6,048 nt of DNA from Clostridia bacterium (GCA_029256365.1 JAQSYB010000127.1:1-6048); one strand, 5' to 3'; numbered from the stretch's first letter, positions 1 through 5,878 are shown. Numbers and translations are program-made. The notes: generated from the letters alone by a model not told the origin.

Positions 1-1270
1 GCCAGCAGATAAAAACGGAAGCTGGAGCATGGTCATTGGTTCAATAATCAATGATACAACAATCACAGCAGAAACAAAGAAAATTTATCAAGTCACGGCT
101 TTTGCAAATTATGGTTCTATAAATTGTGTGGGCAATGCAGTGGAAGGAGAAGAAATCACGTTGACGGCAGCTCCAGTCAGCGGTTACAAATTCACTGAAT
201 GGTCTGTAAGTTACATGTCAGGCACTGAGACAAAGAAAATTGATGTGGCAGCAAATAAATTCCAGATGGTTGCAGCGGATGTTATTGTCTCGGCAGTCTT
301 CGAAAAATCCTCTTCCGGCGGTGAATTTGGCGGCGGAGGCGGAGGTGGTGCAGTAATTGCGCCAAATGAAATACTTATTGAAGATTTGCAGTTTGCAGCG
401 GGAAAAGTAATTGTGACTCTCACAGATGAAAAAAATATAATTTCTGAAGAAACAAACTTAAAATTAATTGAACTCAACAAAACAATGAGCATATTAATTG
501 AAGGCAACGGATTCAGAATAATAATTCCTAAAGGTGCATTGACAGAAGGCGATGACGTCAATGACATAGTACCTGACAAAACTGCAATGGGAGGAAATGG
601 CTGGATTGTTTCATACATCAACAGTGTCGGCAGCAGAAAAGTTGTAACCTGGTCCATATTCAGCAATGGCTTGTTTGTTTTCATGGCACCGTCAGGAGGT
701 AAGTACGAAGTGACGAATAATATTCAGAGCTTCGGTGACATTGCAGGCCACTGGGGTGAGGAACAAATCAATTTCATTACATCTCGCAGTCTGTTCATGG
801 GTACGGGGAACAACAACTTCTCTCCGGATATGAACATGAACCGTGCAATGCTGGTTACGGTGCTTCACAGACTGGATGGCATACAAAATAAAAAAGGTGT
901 AATGTTCACTGATATTTCTGATGGTCAGTGGTACTCAGATGCAGTTTCATGGGCAGCAACCAACGGTATTGTCAGCGGATACAGCCAAGGCATATTCGGT
1001 CCTGATGATAGCATAACAAGAGAACAGCTGGCTACAATACTTTACAGATATGCTTCATACCTGGGATTGGAAACAAAGAGCAGAGGAAACTTAACAGGCT
1101 TCAACGATCAAGACAAAGTTTCTGATTATGCTCTGGAGCCTATGTCATGGGCAGTAGAAAAAGGTCTGATTACAGGATTGCCAGGCAAACTTCTGAATCC
1201 GAATGGAAATGCAACACGTGCAGAAGTATCTGCCATACTCATGAGATTCATCGACATGGTATTGAAATAA
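1..1270 (+). CDS. SLH-domain surface protein with InlB-type repeat, 5'-truncated by the window
   Basis: The reading frame is open from the first complete codon (position 2) to the TAA at 1268-1270. The ATG at 29 has no properly spaced ribosome binding site, so this is the C-terminal part of a longer secreted protein. Residues are counted from that ATG. Residues 18-92 look like a divergent InlB/Listeria-Bacteroides repeat (VTAFANYGSI, EGEEITLTAAP, GYKFTEWSV, then VIVSAVFEKS). A Ser/Gly linker with seven consecutive glycines follows at about 95-108. A beta-rich region at 112-230, ending WSIFSNGLFVFMAPSGGKYEV, resembles the stretch often found before SLH domains in clostridial surface proteins. 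Three SLH domains follow at about 235-283, 293-346 and 358-410, reaching almost to the C-terminus. SLH triplets anchor proteins to pyruvylated secondary cell-wall polymer. The third repeat has a canonical TRAE (397-400); the first has NRAM and the second TREQ. The protein is probably an S-layer-associated or adhesive protein; its ligand cannot be inferred. The domain call is firm, the role is not. Confidence 0.9.
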   Translation, partial: PADKNGSWSMVIGSIINDTTITAETKKIYQVTAFANYGSINCVGNAVEGEEITLTAAPVSGYKFTEWSVSYMSGTETKKIDVAANKFQMVAADVIVSAVFEKSSSGGEFGGGGGGGAVIAPNEILIEDLQFAAGKVIVTLTDEKNIISEETNLKLIELNKTMSILIEGNGFRIIIPKGALTEGDDVNDIVPDKTAMGGNGWIVSYINSVGSRKVVTWSIFSNGLFVFMAPSGGKYEVTNNIQSFGDIAGHWGEEQINFITSRSLFMGTGNNNFSPDMNMNRAMLVTVLHRLDGIQNKKGVMFTDISDGQWYSDAVSWAATNGIVSGYSQGIFGPDDSITREQLATILYRYASYLGLETKSRGNLTGFNDQDKVSDYALEPMSWAVEKGLITGLPGKLLNPNGNATRAEVSAILMRFIDMVLK

Positions 1271-1322
1271 GCAACTAAATAAAAATACTGATGTCTTAAG
1301 TTAACAGTAAAATTCCAAAAAT

Positions 1323-1353
1323 AAGAAAGTGCCAATTTGCTTGGCACTTTCTT
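1323..1353. terminator. Bidirectional rho-independent terminator between the SLH gene and the GNAT gene
   Basis: AAGAAAGTGCCAA (1323-1335) and TTGGCACTTTCTT (1341-1353) are perfect 13-bp complements around the 5-base loop TTTGC. The hairpin begins 52 bases after the stop codon of the plus-strand surface-protein gene. Read on the minus strand it is followed by ATTTTTGGAATTTT, a good U-rich tail, so it should also stop transcripts of the convergent acetyltransferase gene. On the plus strand the T-rich part lies mainly inside the 3' stem arm (CACTTTCTT), so termination there may be weaker. Confidence 0.85.
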
Positions 1354-1379
1354 GGCGTCAAAGTATATATTTGGACGTT

Positions 1380-1454
1380 GTCATTCTGAGGCGCAGCCGA
1401 AGAATCTCATGTTTTCAATAAAAAATGAGATCCTTCACTAACGTTCAGGATGAC
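1380..1454. repeat. Imperfect palindromic repeat of the GTCATTCTGAG type
   Basis: The left arm begins GTCATTCTGAGGCG and ends GAAGAATCTCAT at 1410. The right arm begins ATGAGATCCTTCAC at 1425 and ends TTCAGGATGAC at 1454. The reverse complement of the right arm aligns with the left arm along its length with a few mismatches, leaving a loop of about 14 bases (1411-1424) whose TTTT/AAAA could pair further. It encodes nothing and lies between two convergent genes. From memory, palindromes beginning GTCATTCTGAG and containing GAAGAATCT occur in many copies in diverse bacterial genomes, so this is probably one copy of a dispersed REP/MITE-like element. Only one copy is in the window, so the dispersed nature is inferred. 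Confidence 0.7.
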
Positions 1455-1507
1455 TGGTTATACTTTTTCAATGAGTATAAAGACCGTACCAACAAATAGT
1501 TAGCTTT

Positions 1508-2020
1508 CTACAAATTCATATCCCATCGTTCTTCTTCAAGAACTTCTGTTCCCCATTCATTGTTTTCATGAGTTTCTGTAATATTGAAGCCTTTTGTTTT
1601 GTATAGATGTCTAGCTGCCATCAGTGTGCTGAATGTCCACAAAAATACGTGTTTATATCCTTTTTCTCTGCAGAAGTCTATGGCCTTATCAAAAAGTATA
1701 TGACCAGCACCTAATCCTCTTAATTCAGGTTCTATCAAGAAGAATCTAAACTGGGCTGTATCGTCGTCAATATGTTTTATAGCTGCACTGCCTGAAGATG
1801 TTCCATTAAAATCAAGAATAACCATGCAATCTTTTTCGTCATCATATTTATTGACAAAATCATTTACAGCATCTGCTACGTATGATTTCCAGACACCGGT
1901 GTTCAAACCGTACTCAGCTTCATACATGTTATGGTGTCCCGTTATTACGTAATCAACATCATCTAGAGTAAAGTTTCTGATAGATAGACCATTGTTCAAA
2001 GAGTTTTCTTTTTTATCCAT
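1508..2020 (-). CDS. GNAT family N-acetyltransferase
   Basis: A complete 170-residue protein. The ATG at 2020-2018 follows AGGAG (2028-2032) at a 7-base spacing. The acetyl-CoA motif A is plain: a beta strand FRFFLIEPELR runs into RGLGAG (101-106), the pyrophosphate-binding loop, followed by a helix HILFDKAIDFCREKGY. The later VFLWTFSTLMAARHLYKTKGF (125-145) is the GNAT motif B with the usual LYxxxGF. The sequence pattern (EYGLNTGVWKSYVADAVNDF near the N-terminus, FFLIEPELRGLGAG, LWTFSTLMAARHLY) resembles the acetyltransferase half of MarR-GNAT two-domain proteins, but no helix-turn-helix domain is present here. It presumably transfers an acetyl group from acetyl-CoA to an amine, in the cytoplasm. 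The substrate is unknown. It is transcribed alone, convergent with the surface-protein gene and divergent from the flavoprotein gene. Confidence 0.9.
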   Translation of the reverse strand: MDKKENSLNNGLSIRNFTLDDVDYVITGHHNMYEAEYGLNTGVWKSYVADAVNDFVNKYDDEKDCMVILDFNGTSSGSAAIKHIDDDTAQFRFFLIEPELRGLGAGHILFDKAIDFCREKGYKHVFLWTFSTLMAARHLYKTKGFNITETHENNEWGTEVLEEERWDMNL

Positions 2021-2101
2021 ACAATTACTCCTATTAAAATATTATTTTAATCATACATTTGTTATTTTTATATATGGTTAAGTTCAGCTTCAGTTTGCTA
2101 T

Positions 2102-2130
2102 ATTTTACATTATTAAGCAATTCTTGTCCA
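2102..2130 (-). promoter_or_regulatory. Candidate sigma-A promoter of the acetyltransferase gene
   Basis: On the minus strand a -35 box TGGACA (2130-2125) is followed after exactly 17 bases by a -10 box TAAAAT (2107-2102). Each box matches the consensus at five of six positions. Transcription would start near 2095 and leave a leader of about 75 bases before the ATG at 2020. It is the best-spaced pair I found by eye upstream of this gene. Confidence 0.55.
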
Positions 2131-2346
2131 ACGATGCTTATGCCTTTAAGACTTCATATTTATTGTTGGCAAAGGAAACAATATGACACGGGGTAAAATA
2201 ATCTAGTGTTTTGATATTTGTAAAACAGTTTTAATAATATTAATTTTAAAATGTGAAAAAAATATCGGAAAATGCAAAAATAACAAAGAATTTAACTAAT
2301 CAATAGTATGCTTTTGTGAATTTTAACAAATGTACTTTTCAAGCTG

Positions 2347-2361
2347 TACTTTAGTAAAGTA
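2347..2361. repeat. 15-bp perfect palindrome upstream of the flavoprotein promoter
   Basis: TACTTTA and TAAAGTA are exact inverted copies around a single G. The same TGTACTTT sequence that forms the left arm (2345-2352) also occurs 14 bases upstream (2331-2338), giving three related half-sites within about 30 bases. The site lies about 60 bases upstream of the -35 box, a plausible position for an activator, but it could be chance in AT-rich DNA. Confidence 0.35.
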
Positions 2362-2417
2362 GGCAAAAACGTTAAATTAATCTATTTAATTCCAAGTTAT
2401 ATATTATATGTAACTAT

Positions 2418-2435
2418 TTGTTGACATTTTAACAA
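2418..2435. promoter_or_regulatory. Candidate Rex (redox-sensing repressor) operator
   Basis: The 18 bases read TTGTTGA-CATT-TTAACAA. The clostridial Rex consensus as I know it is TTGTTAA-N4-TTAACAA, so 13 of the 14 defined positions match and the spacing is right. The symmetry extends outward to CTATTTGTT (2414-2422) and AACAAATAG (2431-2439), a perfect 9-bp inverted repeat with the same centre. The site completely covers the -35 hexamer of the flavoprotein promoter, so bound repressor would block RNA polymerase. Rex releases DNA when NADH/NAD+ rises. The rex gene is not in this window, so the regulator is inferred. Confidence 0.6.
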
Positions 2436-2448
2436 ATAGGTTTAGAAT
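2421..2448 (+). promoter_or_regulatory. Sigma-A promoter of the flavoprotein reductase gene
   Basis: A perfect -35 box TTGACA (2421-2426) and a -10 box TAGAAT (2443-2448, five of six consensus bases) are separated by 16 bases. Transcription should begin near 2455, leaving a short leader of about 35 bases. The -35 box lies inside the Rex-like palindrome. Confidence 0.7.
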
Positions 2449-2477
2449 TATATATGTGTTTATTTGACATCTATATT

Positions 2478-2484
2478 GGAGGAG
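2478..2484 (+). promoter_or_regulatory. Ribosome binding site that fixes the flavoprotein start
   Basis: GGAGGAG is followed after 6 bases by ATG at 2491. The upstream in-frame ATG at 2464 would place this Shine-Dalgarno sequence inside the gene and put nine extra, partly acidic residues ahead of the lipoprotein signal. The ATG at 2491 is therefore the start. Confidence 0.85.
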
Positions 2485-2490
2485 AAAAAA

Positions 2491-4437
2491 ATGGGGAAAA
2501 AGTTATTATCAATTGTTTTAGTAGTCTGCCTAATTTTATCATCAATGGCAGGTTGTGCTAAAACAACAGAACAACCAGCAGCGGAACCGGTTGTAGAAAA
2601 TTCAGCTGCAATGAAAGACGGAACATATACTTCTACAGTAAATGGAATGCATGGGCCTTTAACGTTAGAATTGAAGGTGAGCAACAATGCAATATCAGAA
2701 GCAAAGGTAACAAGTCATATGGAAACTCCTGGAGTAGGGGACATAGCTGTAAGCCAAATACCTGATGCTATAGTTGAAAAACAGTCTCTTGCTGTTGATA
2801 CAGTTTCAGGCGTTACAATATCCAGCCGTGCAATTTTAAGTGCAGCTGAGGATTGTTTAACACAGGCAGGTGCCGATATTGCTGCATTGAAGGTTGCAGG
2901 TGAAAAACCAGCTCCAAGTAATATTGAAGAGACAGCTGATGTAATTATAGTAGGCGGAGGCGGCGCAGGTTTGTCGGCTGCTGTAGCTGCAACAAACAAT
3001 GGTGCTTCTGTAATACTTATTGAAAAAACTGGTTTTCTGGGTGGTAACTCAATAGTAGCCGGTGGAATTTACAATGCACCTGATAGCGAACTTCAGGATT
3101 ACGCAGAGGAAAAAAGATCAGAAAGTTTAGAGACTCTTATTACATCTGCAGTTTCAGAAACTCCGATAAATGATGAACATAAGGCTTTGATGGAAACTGT
3201 AAAAAAAGAATATGAAGAATACTTAAAGACTGATAAGACATTGTTTGACAGTCCGAACTGGTTTGCACTTCAAACATGGAACGGCGGCGACAAAATTGCC
3301 AATTTAAGTCTGGTTAAGATTCTTACAGCTAGTGCTTTAGATGGATTAAAATGGCTGGAAAGCATGGGCGCTGAGTTTAGTCCTATTATAACTCATGGAG
3401 GCGGTTCACTCTATCCAAGAACACATTCTTCAACAATGCCAAATGGAACTGCTTATATTAAAGCATTCACAGATGATCTTGAAGGTAAAGATAATTATAA
3501 ACAAATAATGAATTGCACTGGTAAATCTCTAATAACTGAAGGCGACAAGGTTATAGGAGTTGTGGCTGAAGGCAGTGATGGAAGCAAGTACACATTTAAA
3601 GCAAATAAAGGTGTAATTCTGGCTACCGGAGGATTTGCAGGTAATGTAGAGTTGAGACAGGAATATTGTGAAGGTGAAAAGTGGCCTGATTTAGGACCTA
3701 ACGTTCCTACATCCAATATGCCTGGTGTAACAGGAGATGGAATATTCATGGCAAGAGATGCTGGAGCAGAACTTATTGACATGGATCAAATACAACTTCT
3801 TCCATATTGCAACCCACAGACTGGAGCAACTTATGATATTGTTATGGGCAAGGGAAGTTCTTTGTTTATTAACAAAGAAGGCGAGCGTTTTGTCAGAGAA
3901 GATGGAAGACGTGATGAAATGTCAAAAGCAATCATCGCCCAGACTGACGGTATAATGTACATGCTCCAAAGTGCAGACAGTATACCTGATCCAAAAACAC
4001 AAAAAGCATTAGGAGGACAGCTGTTATCATACTATCTTGATACAAATTATGCAGGATATGTTTCAGGTGACACACTGGAGGAACTTGCAGAGAAATTAAA
4101 TGTGCCTGCTGAGACACTTAAAAAGACTGTTGAAGACTACAACAACTATGTAGATTCAGGAAAAGCTGATCCGTTTGGAAGAGTTTCATATAGCGGAAAG
4201 CTTGAGAATGGTCCATATTATGCATATCCTCGTAAACCAGCTGTTCATCACACTATGGGTGGTGTCAGAATAAACGAAAATACTAATGTATTAAGAGCTG
4301 ATGGGACTGTAATTGAAGGGTTATACTGTGCAGGTGAAATTACAGGCGGTATCCACGGCGGAAATAGACTAGGTGGAAATGCAATTGTAGACTTTGTTGT
4401 ATTTGGAAGAATAGCAGGTACTGCTGCCTCAAAATAA
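2491..4437 (+). CDS. Lipoprotein FMN/FAD flavoprotein reductase, fumarate-reductase-like
   Basis: A complete 648-residue protein. Residues 1-22 form a lipoprotein signal (MGKK, a hydrophobic core, SSMAGC), so Cys22 is the probable lipidated residue and the enzyme sits outside the membrane. An FMN_bind domain spans about 42-128. Its motif D103-T-V-S-G-V-T109 predicts flavin linked through phosphate to Thr109 by an ApbE-type transferase. The FAD domain starts with DVIIVGGGGAG (150-160) and Glu178, continues with GVILATGGFAG (374-384), and ends with the conserved GEITGGIHGGNRLGGNAI block (615-632). Against Shewanella flavocytochrome c3 (numbering from memory), Arg402, the proton donor, is Arg474; His504 is His586; and Arg544 is Arg626. 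His365, which holds the second carboxylate of fumarate, falls on Leu437. The domain order resembles urocanate reductase UrdA and related extracellular reductases, so it probably reduces the double bond of an enoate, not fumarate itself. No haem motif is present. It is transcribed alone, from a promoter under a Rex-like operator. Confidence 0.9.
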   Translation: MGKKLLSIVLVVCLILSSMAGCAKTTEQPAAEPVVENSAAMKDGTYTSTVNGMHGPLTLELKVSNNAISEAKVTSHMETPGVGDIAVSQIPDAIVEKQSLAVDTVSGVTISSRAILSAAEDCLTQAGADIAALKVAGEKPAPSNIEETADVIIVGGGGAGLSAAVAATNNGASVILIEKTGFLGGNSIVAGGIYNAPDSELQDYAEEKRSESLETLITSAVSETPINDEHKALMETVKKEYEEYLKTDKTLFDSPNWFALQTWNGGDKIANLSLVKILTASALDGLKWLESMGAEFSPIITHGGGSLYPRTHSSTMPNGTAYIKAFTDDLEGKDNYKQIMNCTGKSLITEGDKVIGVVAEGSDGSKYTFKANKGVILATGGFAGNVELRQEYCEGEKWPDLGPNVPTSNMPGVTGDGIFMARDAGAELIDMDQIQLLPYCNPQTGATYDIVMGKGSSLFINKEGERFVREDGRRDEMSKAIIAQTDGIMYMLQSADSIPDPKTQKALGGQLLSYYLDTNYAGYVSGDTLEELAEKLNVPAETLKKTVEDYNNYVDSGKADPFGRVSYSGKLENGPYYAYPRKPAVHHTMGGVRINENTNVLRADGTVIEGLYCAGEITGGIHGGNRLGGNAIVDFVVFGRIAGTAASK

Positions 4438-4457
4438 TAAATAAATATTATAATAAG

Positions 4458-4486
4458 TGCCCTGGTTAAATTTAATCGCCAGGGCA
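4458..4486. terminator. Bidirectional terminator between the flavoprotein and YkvI-type genes
   Basis: TGCCCTGG (4458-4465) pairs perfectly with CCAGGGCA (4479-4486). The loop contains TTAAATTTAA, which can fold further. On the plus strand the stem is followed by TTCTTGTTTTATT, a U-rich tail, 20 bases past the flavoprotein stop. On the minus strand it is followed by CTTATTATAATATTTATT, about 38 bases past the stop of the convergent gene. It therefore serves both genes. Confidence 0.85.
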
Positions 4487-4524
4487 TTCTTGTTTTATTA
4501 AATTCTGTAATAGAATAGAGGAGT

Positions 4525-5604
4525 TTAATATTTGACTTTGCGGATTCGCTTGCTGTTAAATGTTGTATATACTAAACTTACCAAAAGTATTATGCCACAG
4601 TAGCCTTCAATAGGGTACAAATACTTTACAAGGTTGGTGAAACCAAACTGACTTGATAGCAGTGCAGCTACTGTTGATGCTGCAACAACAATTCTTCCTT
4701 TGACGGGATTTTTTTGAATATCTGTGATTCTTGCTGTAAATCCATACAGAGAACCAACCGCGGTTGTGTAAACCTCTGCTGTAAGAACCAATGCATATAG
4801 TATTTGAACAAAATATGAAATTTTGCCTGCCACATAAATCATGGGAACTTCCAGACCTTCAATTTCAGAAGCGTTACCTGACAATGCAAGATAAATCATT
4901 ATTGATCCCATACCAAGCCCCAAACCGCCTAATATTGATCCGTTTCTTATAGCTTTTTTATTTTGAGCTGAAGCACCAAGAGGGCCTAAAACTGCAATTG
5001 AAAGAACAGTATTATAGGAAACGTACAATACTGCTGATAATAACCAATTGTTCATTAATCCGCCTGACACTTCAACTGCATTTATTGCATGACCTAAGTC
5101 TGGGGGAGTGCTTATTATTGAAAAGACACTGGTTCCTATAACTGCCACCAACAAAAATGGAACAACAAAGCTGATAGAGTTTATAACACCGTTTATTCCG
5201 GTCAATACAGTTAATGCCGTAAGAACTGCCATTAATAGATTGCCCATTAATCCGGGCAAATTTAACTGCTGGGTAAAAAGTGCACCGGTTCCTGCTATCA
5301 TTGCAGTGAAAGATCCGAACAGGAATATGGTTATTAAATAATCAATTACCGTTCCAATCTGGCTTCCGCTTGAATATAAAATTATCTCAACATGGGAACG
5401 AGCGTTGAGCTTTTTACCTAAATCCATAATAATATATCCGAATACTATAAACATTACGGCTGAAATTAAAAGTCCTGCTAATCCCATTGCACCGAATTTC
5501 GAAAAAAACTGAAGCAGTTCCTGACCCGTAGCAAATCCTGCTCCAACAACTGTTCCTATATATGTAGCTGCTACTTTTAATGTTGATACACCTTTTTTAT
5601 TCAT
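4525..5604 (-). CDS. YkvI-family integral membrane protein, putative transporter
   Basis: A complete 359-residue polytopic membrane protein; AGGA at 5617-5614 lies 9 bases before the ATG at 5604-5602. About ten hydrophobic segments are visible, roughly at residues 9-34, 39-60, 87-110, 118-137, 143-164, 188-210, 222-241, 258-288, 303-318 and 330-347. The first is interrupted by GAGFATGQE (21-29), a glycine-rich break like the unwound helix 1 of LeuT-fold (APC superfamily) transporters. The opening VAATYIGTVVGAGFATGQELLQFF is the hallmark I associate with the YkvI group of uncharacterised membrane proteins. The C-terminus is short, basic and presumably cytoplasmic (SKRIRKVKY). The transported substrate is unknown; amino-acid-like solutes are a reasonable guess from the fold only. 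The gene is monocistronic as far as seen, convergent with the flavoprotein gene and divergent from the TRAP-like gene. Confidence 0.85.
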   Translation of the reverse strand: MNKKGVSTLKVAATYIGTVVGAGFATGQELLQFFSKFGAMGLAGLLISAVMFIVFGYIIMDLGKKLNARSHVEIILYSSGSQIGTVIDYLITIFLFGSFTAMIAGTGALFTQQLNLPGLMGNLLMAVLTALTVLTGINGVINSISFVVPFLLVAVIGTSVFSIISTPPDLGHAINAVEVSGGLMNNWLLSAVLYVSYNTVLSIAVLGPLGASAQNKKAIRNGSILGGLGLGMGSIMIYLALSGNASEIEGLEVPMIYVAGKISYFVQILYALVLTAEVYTTAVGSLYGFTARITDIQKNPVKGRIVVAASTVAALLSSQFGFTNLVKYLYPIEGYCGIILLVSLVYTTFNSKRIRKVKY

Positions 5605-5679
5605 CTTATCACATCCTAAAATTTCATATAATTAATTGTATCGATAATTTGATGTTTTATTACTTGAACTGAATTGTAA

Positions 5680-5707
5680 GATGAAACGCACCTGTCTTCG
5701 ATGAAAC
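5680..5707. repeat. Direct repeat GATGAAAC in the divergent intergenic region
   Basis: GATGAAAC occurs at 5680-5687 and again at 5700-5707, a 20-base period that would place both copies on the same face of the helix. The pair lies about 75 bases upstream of the YkvI-type start codon and about 75 bases upstream of the -35 box of the opposite gene, so it could bind a regulator of either. Two 8-base matches may be chance. Confidence 0.3.
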
Positions 5708-5780
5708 AACATAAGATATAATTTATGCATTTTAGAAACACAAAATAACAAAAGATAAATTATTCCACACATATAAGTGC

Positions 5781-5808
5781 TTGATTTTACTAACTTTTGT
5801 GTTATAAT
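5781..5808 (+). promoter_or_regulatory. Promoter with extended -10 for the TRAP-like gene
   Basis: TTGATT (5781-5786) and a perfect TATAAT (5803-5808) are separated by 16 bases. TG at 5800-5801 followed by one base makes an extended -10 element (TGTTATAAT). Transcription should start near 5815, leaving a leader of about 64 bases before the TTG start codon. I found no hairpin or riboswitch-like structure in the leader. Confidence 0.65.
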
Positions 5809-5866
5809 GTCATAAATGCCAATTTGCGGTTAATATTATTAAAATACAAATTTACGAATAAAACAC

Positions 5867-5875
5867 GGAGGTGAT
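5867..5875 (+). promoter_or_regulatory. Strong ribosome binding site selecting a TTG start
   Basis: GGAGGTGAT is a perfect complement to the end of 16S rRNA. It places TTG (5879-5881) 7 bases after GGAGG, the ideal distance. No ATG or GTG in the same frame competes at this position, so TTG is the start codon. Confidence 0.85.
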
Positions 5876-5878
5876 TAC

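Larger units (their letters stand above)
2021..2490. other. Long AT-rich divergent regulatory region without a gene
   Basis: These 470 bases separate the divergent acetyltransferase and flavoprotein genes and contain no plausible coding sequence. The stretch is clearly more AT-rich than its flanks. It holds a promoter facing each way and several inverted repeats: TATTGTT/AACAATA (2161-2167 with 2177-2183), TTGTGAA/TTAACAA (2314-2320 with 2323-2329), TACTTTA-G-TAAAGTA (2347-2361) and the Rex-like site at 2418-2435. A 12-base direct repeat ATTTTAACAAAT lies at 2320-2331 and 2426-2437. The octamer TGTACTTT occurs at 2331 and again at 2345. Apart from the promoter-proximal site, function is unproven. 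Confidence 0.6.

Noticed and set aside
29..31. ATG at 29 as the true start of the surface protein
   Set aside because: The frame is open upstream to the window edge, there is no spaced Shine-Dalgarno sequence, and there is no signal peptide after this ATG although SLH proteins are secreted.
211..684. Minus-strand open frame of 157 codons opposite the surface-protein gene
   Set aside because: It is antisense to a well-supported coding region; its proline run is just the complement of the glycine linker codons, and no ribosome binding site was noted.
1343..1357. TGGCAC-TTTCT-TGGC resembling a sigma-54 promoter (-24/-12)
   Set aside because: The -12 part lacks the conserved GC arrangement, the sequence is the 3' arm of a terminator hairpin, and it points into a region with no plus-strand gene.
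1459..1479. Weak hairpin TATACT/AGTATA just downstream of the acetyltransferase stop
   Set aside because: It has only six AT-rich base pairs and a 9-base loop. The perfect hairpin at 1323-1353 is a far better terminator for that gene.
2314..2329. TTGTGAA-TT-TTAACAA as a second Rex operator
   Set aside because: The arms fit, but the spacer is 2 bases where Rex sites have 4, which would shift the half-sites relative to each other. It is kept only as a possible degenerate site.
1490..2423. 13-base inverted match CAACAAATAGTTA at 1490-1502 and 2411-2423 flanking the acetyltransferase gene, as terminal repeats of a mobile unit
   Set aside because: A 13-base match in several kilobases of AT-rich DNA is expected by chance. 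There is no transposase or target duplication, and the right copy is part of the promoter palindrome.
2464..2490. Upstream in-frame ATG at 2464 as the flavoprotein start
   Set aside because: It has no ribosome binding site, places the strong GGAGGAG inside the gene and disrupts the N-terminal lipoprotein signal. The ATG at 2491 is clearly better.
5108..5341. Plus-strand open frame of 77 codons opposite the YkvI-type gene
   Set aside because: It is a shadow of the minus-strand membrane protein gene with no recognisable domain.
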